A stretch of DNA of 64,000 nt, from the NCBI GenBank assembly GCA_002691205.1, contig NZHD01000086.1, positions 4,651-68,650 on the forward strand, read 5' to 3'. This DNA comes from Deltaproteobacteria bacterium. GTDB lineage: Bacteria > Myxococcota_A > UBA9160 > UBA4427. Made by a program: the position numbers and the translations under genes. A model generated the notes under the pieces. The model had not been told where the DNA came from and did not search any database. It saw nothing but the letters and a program-made list of their open reading frames with translations. Below, piece after piece: positions 59,989 through 64,000 of this stretch (positions are counted from its first letter, which is position 1; every line of letters begins with the position of its first letter).

Positions 59989-62445
59989 ATGGCTAGAGCG
60001 GTCGCCAAGAAAAGGGCAGCCCGGAAGTCGGTTGAGCCCGAGGCTTCGGGCTGGATGGTCTTGGCTGTATCCGAAATTTCGGGTCTGGTGCTGTTGAGCC
60101 TCGCAGCCTTACTGACCCTTGCCCTGGCCACGTATTCGGACTCGGATCCTCTTCTAAGTCTTTCACCCGTAGCGAATGCGGCGGGGTTAGTGGGGGCCAA
60201 TTTGAGCGGCGGACTCATTTGGCTCTTGGGTTGGGGCTCCCTGGTTAGCGTGGTGGCTCTGACACTTCTCGGCGGTAGTTTGGTGATCGGGCGTGGAGCG
60301 AACGCACTGGGGACCCGCGCCTGGACGGGCCTTTTCTTGCTCACCGTGGCGGCTGCGACATTGCCTCCTTTGCTCGACAGTTTGGCCCCCGGTCGGCTCG
60401 GGTCGGAGCTCGGAGGGCAATTGGGAGATCGCCTTTCGAGCCTCGAAGAATTGTTACTCAGCCATTGGGGAGCGCTCCTTCTAAATGTTGTTCTCGTCTT
60501 GGTTGGCTTCCTAAGCGTTACGGGAATTTCAACGGGGGCTGCATTGCTGGCTCTTGGTTCCGGGGCGAATTGGATTGGCGAGGTCACCGTGGCCGGAGGG
60601 GGGCGTTTGGTGACCGCGGTCGTCGCGCTGGGTCAGCGGATCGCGGCTTCGGCCGAAAGCACTTTGACTCGTCTAGGAGAGACTTGGGTCGCCTTCGGAG
60701 TTTGGCGCGAACGTCGTGCTCGACGAGGTCGCGTTGAAGAGTTGCGGACCCCCGAATTGCCTCCAGAGCCCAAGCCAGCCAAGCTAAAAGATTCTCAAGC
60801 GACGCCGTCAGAGCCTGCGCCCGAGGGAGTTGAAGCGAGCCAGCGGCGTGGTGGACCGCGTCACGACCCTCAGATCGTTGATCATATTGAAGAACGCGAG
60901 AGCGTCAGGAAGCCCGAGCAGGAGGCTTTTCAATTTAAAGACGAAGGTCCATCGGGGCCTTTCCAGTTGCCAGACGTCGCCCTTTTTGAGTCTCCTCCCG
61001 AGGGCGTGAGGAACTTCGATCGTGAAAGTTTGTTGATGAACTCACGCATTCTTGAGAAGAAACTCTCGGACTTCGGCGTGAAGGGCAAGGTGGTGCGTGT
61101 TCATCCAGGCCCTGTGATTACGATGTATGAGTATGAGCCTGCCCCGGGCGTCAAAGTGAATAAAATTGTAGGCCTGACCGATGACCTGGCGATGGCGCTT
61201 CGGGCCATTTCCATTCGAATCATCGCACCGCTCCCCGGCAAAAGTGTTGTTGGAATTGAAATCCCGAATGCATCTCGTGAAATGGTTTATCTTCGAAGCA
61301 TTCTCGAGAGCGATGGCTTTAGGAAGAGCAAGTCAGCGATCAGCGTTGCCATGGGCAAGGATATTTTTGGAAACCCGGTCAGCTCGGACCTTGCAAAGAT
61401 GCCGCACCTTTTGGTGGCGGGGTCTACAGGAACGGGAAAAAGTGTTTTCTTGAATTCGTTTCTTTGTTCGCTGTTATGTCGAGCGACCCCAGATGAATTA
61501 AAGCTCTTGTTAGTCGATCCGAAATTGCTTGAGCTTTCGATCTATCAAGGCATTCCGCATCTCATTGCCGATGTGGTGACGAATCCGAAGAAAGCAGCGG
61601 CCGCGCTCCAGGGGATCGTTCGAAAGATGGAAGAGCGCTACGTCATGATGAGTTCGGTGAAGGTTCGTAATGTGGCTCAGTTTAACGAGAAGGCGCTGGA
61701 GCAAATCGAAGCGGGAAATCCGACCTTCGAGATCAAGACTCGGTCTGATAGTGGAGAAGAGACCTCCGAAGAGGTGGCCTGGGCCACCATGCCTTACATC
61801 GTGGTGGTTATCGACGAGTTGGCTGATCTCATGGTGATGGCGGCTAAGACGGTGGAAGAGTCTTTGCAGCGTTTGGCTCAGATGGCTCGAGCCGCGGGAA
61901 TTCATCTTGTTTTGGCGACCCAGCGTCCAAGCGTGGATGTGTTGACGGGTGTGATTAAGGCGAATTTTCCGTCACGGGTTTCTTTTCAAGTTTCGTCAGC
62001 CACGGACTCAAGGACAATTTTGGACCAGAAGGGTGCTGAGAACCTTTTGGGTCTGGGTGACCTGCTCTTTTTGCCCCCAAGTACGGCGCTGGTGGAACGC
62101 TTGCATGGCTGTTTTGTGAGTGAGAAGGAAGTCGTGGAGTTAGTGGATTTCTTGAAGGAGCAAGGGAACCCGGTTTTCGATGAGGAGCTTGTTCGCTTTA
62201 CGGCCGAAACCAACGAGGGTTCCGATTCAGATTCGGATGAGGACGTGGATGAGATGTTTGATCAAGCTGTGGCCGTCGTGGCCGAGAGCCGCAATGCTTC
62301 CATTTCCTATGTCCAGCGCCGCTTGAAAGTGGGATATAACCGTGCTGCTCGTATGGTCGAGAAGATGGAGAACGACGGGATGGTGGGCCCTCAGGTCGGT
62401 ACCCGCTCTCGTGAAGTCTTTTTGAGGAATCCGGACGAAGAGTGA
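59989..62445 (+). CDS. ftsK: DNA translocase FtsK/SpoIIIE
   Basis: The 818-aa protein pumps DNA at the septum during chromosome segregation. Four hydrophobic helices near the N-terminus (about residues 28-180) are followed by a charged Pro/Glu linker, then the motor with [28 protein letters not shown], Walker [19 protein letters not shown] (about residues 476-493), Walker [15 protein letters not shown], and a C-terminal gamma winged-helix ([30 protein letters not shown]) that reads KOPS. ATG 59989 is preferred to GTG 59977. It overlaps lolA by four bases, the usual ftsK-lolA order. Confidence 0.95.
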   Translation: MARAVAKKRAARKSVEPEASGWMVLAVSEISGLVLLSLAALLTLALATYSDSDPLLSLSPVANAAGLVGANLSGGLIWLLGWGSLVSVVALTLLGGSLVIGRGANALGTRAWTGLFLLTVAAATLPPLLDSLAPGRLGSELGGQLGDRLSSLEELLLSHWGALLLNVVLVLVGFLSVTGISTGAALLALGSGANWIGEVTVAGGGRLVTAVVALGQRIAASAESTLTRLGETWVAFGVWRERRARRGRVEELRTPELPPEPKPAKLKDSQATPSEPAPEGVEASQRRGGPRHDPQIVDHIEERESVRKPEQEAFQFKDEGPSGPFQLPDVALFESPPEGVRNFDRESLLMNSRILEKKLSDFGVKGKVVRVHPGPVITMYEYEPAPGVKVNKIVGLTDDLAMALRAISIRIIAPLPGKSVVGIEIPNASREMVYLRSILESDGFRKSKSAISVAMGKDIFGNPVSSDLAKMPHLLVAGSTGTGKSVFLNSFLCSLLCRATPDELKLLLVDPKLLELSIYQGIPHLIADVVTNPKKAAAALQGIVRKMEERYVMMSSVKVRNVAQFNEKALEQIEAGNPTFEIKTRSDSGEETSEEVAWATMPYIVVVIDELADLMVMAAKTVEESLQRLAQMARAAGIHLVLATQRPSVDVLTGVIKANFPSRVSFQVSSATDSRTILDQKGAENLLGLGDLLFLPPSTALVERLHGCFVSEKEVVELVDFLKEQGNPVFDEELVRFTAETNEGSDSDSDEDVDEMFDQAVAVVAESRNASISYVQRRLKVGYNRAARMVEKMENDGMVGPQVGTRSREVFLRNPDEE

Positions 62446-63218
62446 GGGGCGGAGTGATCATCAGGAGCATGTTCACTTTGATTCAGGAGTTCTCTCGGGC
62501 GACTTCGCTATGGACTCTAAGCCTCGGGTTGATCTGTCTCTTGGGGCCTTTGTTTTCTCCGAAGGCATCGGTTGCTTCCGAAAATGAAACGGACCAGAAG
62601 TCGACAGAGACGGTCTGTGGCGACATTGACGCGATCGTGGCTCTCGTTCAGCGACGCTACGACGGGATCGAAGATTTGTCTGCGCAGTTTGAACAAACGA
62701 GTCGCTCCGTTGTTCTGGCTGGTTCGCCTAACTTGGGCCCTGCGAAGAGTCTCGGCGAAGTGGTGCTCGCTAAGCCTGGTCGAATGCGATGGAGCTATTC
62801 AGAGCCCGATCCAAGTGTAGTCGTAAGCAATGGGGAAGTGCTCTGGGTTTACGACGTGACGGGGCACCAAGTCACTCGGGTGCCGGTGGATCAAGGGTAT
62901 CTTTCAGGGGCGGCGCTCCACTTCCTTTTGGGCGGGGGCGAACTGAGCGAATCCTTTGAAATCAGCTCACTTGGATGCGAGGCCGACGGCGTTCAGTTGG
63001 AGTTGAAGCCTCTGTCGCCCAGTAGTTATGAGCGTTTGTCGATGACTGTGGACACGGCTTCTGGGCTCGTCACGGCCACTGCCATCGATGATCTCTTTGG
63101 CAACCGGACTTGGGTACGGTTCAAGGCCTTAAAGGTGAATCAGTCGCCGAAGTCAGAGGTTTTTGAATTCACGGTCCCTAAAGGGGTCGAAGTGATCGAT
63201 CTCAGCGGGCCCTCGTAA
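62442..63218 (+). CDS. lolA: Outer-membrane lipoprotein carrier protein LolA
   Basis: LolA ferries lipoproteins across the periplasm from LolCDE to the outer membrane. The 258-aa product has a signal peptide (LWTLSLGLICLLGPLFSPKASVASE) and the LolA fold: VQRRYDGIEDLSAQFEQTS, GEVVLAKPGRMRWSYSEPDPSVVVSNGEVLWVYD, and later TAIDDLFGNRTWVRFKALKVNQ. GTG 62442 overlaps the ftsK stop (GTGA); GTG 62454 or ATG 62469 are alternatives. Synteny with ftsK supports the call. Confidence 0.9.
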   Translation: MRGGVIIRSMFTLIQEFSRATSLWTLSLGLICLLGPLFSPKASVASENETDQKSTETVCGDIDAIVALVQRRYDGIEDLSAQFEQTSRSVVLAGSPNLGPAKSLGEVVLAKPGRMRWSYSEPDPSVVVSNGEVLWVYDVTGHQVTRVPVDQGYLSGAALHFLLGGGELSESFEISSLGCEADGVQLELKPLSPSSYERLSMTVDTASGLVTATAIDDLFGNRTWVRFKALKVNQSPKSEVFEFTVPKGVEVIDLSGPS

Positions 63219-63277
63219 AGTGTCTGAATTTTCAAGAGAGCGTGAGAGATACAACGGGCTGCCGAGAGAGGCAGAAA

Positions 63278-63490
63278 ATGTTCCTAAAATCGGAATATGC
63301 GTTCCTAAAAAAAGAACTCCGCAAATCATTTCTCAGTGGAATGCTTGAGCCCTTTGAAAAGTTTAAACAGTTTGAAAACCTCGCTGTTTTGAATGAAGTC
63401 ACAGAGGGGAAAAACCTTCATCGGTGGCCCTTCGGTTTCGGTGCGGAGCATTCCTTAGAAATATCGTCTGATTCATCTTTCGGCTCTTAA
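63278..63490 (+). CDS. Possible small protein, unknown
   Basis: A 70-aa ORF starting ATG 63278 with AGAGG six bases upstream. The product is charged and amphipathic (FLKKELRKSFLSGMLEPFEKFKQFENLAVLNEV), with no known motif. The DNA repeats GTTCCTAAAA twice near the start. Coding is not certain. Confidence 0.3.
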   Translation: MFLKSEYAFLKKELRKSFLSGMLEPFEKFKQFENLAVLNEVTEGKNLHRWPFGFGAEHSLEISSDSSFGS

Positions 63491-63613
63491 AGCCTTGAGC
63501 GAAGCCTTGTGCAGATCACTGTTTTGAAAATGCCGATTTTTTTTTCCAAACACAAAGTCGAGAGTTGGGTTGGGCTAAAAGCGGCGATCTGGCCGTTCTG
63601 AAGGCCTTCTGCG

Positions 63614-63641
63614 CTTGACACTCGATAGCCAAGGGTTAGAC
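63614..63641 (+). promoter_or_regulatory. Sigma-70-like promoter
   Basis: TTGACA (63614-63619) is followed 16 bases later by TAGACT (63636-63641). It would drive the small ORF at 63657 or a non-coding RNA. Confidence 0.45.
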
Positions 63642-63656
63642 TTTTTTGAGGAAAAC

Positions 63657-63977
63657 ATGCGTAATTTCGGGAACTTTGACGCTTTCAGCCTGATTTGCAC
63701 GCCCTTTTTCGGACGTGTCAAATACACCCGCCGGGTCCACCTTAATCCGGAAGAGACGACTGTTGCTCTGGAGCGAGAGCCCCTGCCCTCGGGTAATCCA
63801 TCGGCCCAGCGCGGGTTCGGCAAGAATCGGGAACCTGGCTTAAGGCGAATGCATCCTAAACCTGAGAGTCCAACGGGACGATTGTGGAAGAGGAGAAAGA
63901 GTTGCAACTCTGAGGCAGCTCAGGGCAGTCACTTTTTGTCTGTTTCTAACGGGCGGCACAGTCTTTGCTTTCTTTAA
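63657..63977 (+). CDS. Possible small basic protein, unknown
   Basis: A 106-aa ORF whose ATG 63657 has GAGG five bases upstream and a sigma-70-like promoter at 63614. The product is Arg/Pro-rich (NPSAQRGFGKNREPGLRRMHPKPESPTGRLWKRRK) and matches nothing I know. An equally long ORF lies on the other strand, so neither is secure. Confidence 0.25.
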   Translation: MRNFGNFDAFSLICTPFFGRVKYTRRVHLNPEETTVALEREPLPSGNPSAQRGFGKNREPGLRRMHPKPESPTGRLWKRRKSCNSEAAQGSHFLSVSNGRHSLCFL

Positions 63978-64000
63978 AGGGCGAGAAGAGGGAGTTCAGG

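Larger units (their letters stand above)
63219..64000. other. Terminal stretch without a convincing gene
   Basis: The last 782 bases hold only two weak small ORFs (63278-63490 and 63657-63977), a T-rich run (TTTTTTTTT near 63538-63546), a short hairpin (CTGCC/GGCAG at 63259-63274) and a sigma-70-like promoter near 63614. The next clear gene must lie beyond the window. Confidence 0.5.

Noticed and set aside
59769-60587. Long N-terminal extension of the ssb ORF (427 aa in the track)
   Set aside because: It runs antisense through the start of ftsK, and the true SSB start MAGVNK with a ribosome-binding site is at 59768.
63575-63907. Minus-strand ORF of 110 aa at the right edge
   Set aside because: Composition is that of the reverse strand of the competing ORF and there is no ribosome-binding site; the plus ORF has better signals.

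Overview
The window reads as continuous chromosomal core DNA from a Gram-negative, respiratory bacterium. Outer-membrane biology is explicit: kdsA (Kdo for lipopolysaccharide), lolA, lgt, and an Omp85-type surface-antigen barrel ending in Phe. Aerobic or respiratory beta-oxidation is suggested by two acyl-CoA dehydrogenases plus ETF-quinone oxidoreductase. A Myxococcus-type PilZ domain protein, an FHA-GAF-adenylate cyclase, a PP2C phosphatase and a DUF3516-type helicase point to the former Deltaproteobacteria (Myxococcota-like lineages), but I cannot name a genus. No insertion sequence, integrase, phage gene, CRISPR array, tRNA or rRNA was seen. Base and codon use look uniform, so I see no sign of recent transfer.

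Layout. 1-6682 (+): the tail of a patatin-like phospholipase, an NRDE/TANGO2-like protein with a coupled zinc-ribbon protein and terminator, folC, a long structured gene-free stretch, an MtnX-like phosphatase and an FAD amine oxidase. 6715-9534 (-): mutS2 and a small membrane protein. 9606-10448 (+): murQ. 10489-13655 (-): kdsA, two short-chain dehydrogenases and a K+ channel. 13784-17334: an LCAD-like acyl-CoA dehydrogenase, glutaredoxin, argD (-), then a DUF4336 protein (+) across a divergent region with twin palindromes. 17343-23487: adenylate cyclase (-), GNAT, an E2-like acyltransferase and TetR (+), then a gamma-carbonic-anhydrase fold protein and a TraB/GumN protein (-). 23546-25605 (-): the ammonium unit amtB-glnK with a textbook sigma-54 promoter and a strong terminator. 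25872-34561: LLM oxidoreductase, ICL/PEP-mutase family lyase, helicase plus PP2C phosphatase (-), nth, CobW GTPase (-), gor. 34581-43421: Omp85 barrel, NUDIX, secreted protein, M18 peptidase, Mcd-like acyl-CoA dehydrogenase (-), HisN-like phosphatase (-), then hydrolase, DUF971 and F420:NADP reductase-like (+). 43422-44581: 1.16 kb with no gene, leading into the B12-dependent ribonucleotide reductase nrdJ. 47603-53344: ETF-QO, an unknown 324-aa protein, lgt, a sensor kinase and a lytic transglycosylase. 53443-59256 (+): hydrolase, moaC, an ECF sigma factor with a coupled zinc anti-sigma, a secreted protein, radC and PilZ. 59304-63218: ssb (-), ftsK and lolA. The last 780 bases have only weak small ORFs.

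How the parts work together. Nitrogen uptake and sensing are one sigma-54 unit. Fatty-acid or branched acyl-CoA electrons can flow through the acyl-CoA dehydrogenases to ETF and ETF-QO. The NpdG-like and LLM proteins hint at F420 use. Genome maintenance is spread over mutS2, nth, radC, ssb, ftsK and nrdJ. No classical defence or mobile system is visible. The least explained features are RNA- or operator-like: dense hairpin stacks at 4129-4292 and 20802-20960, a possible H-type pseudoknot at 36731-36785, the long nrdJ leader, and the 30-bp-phased palindromes at 16514-16556.
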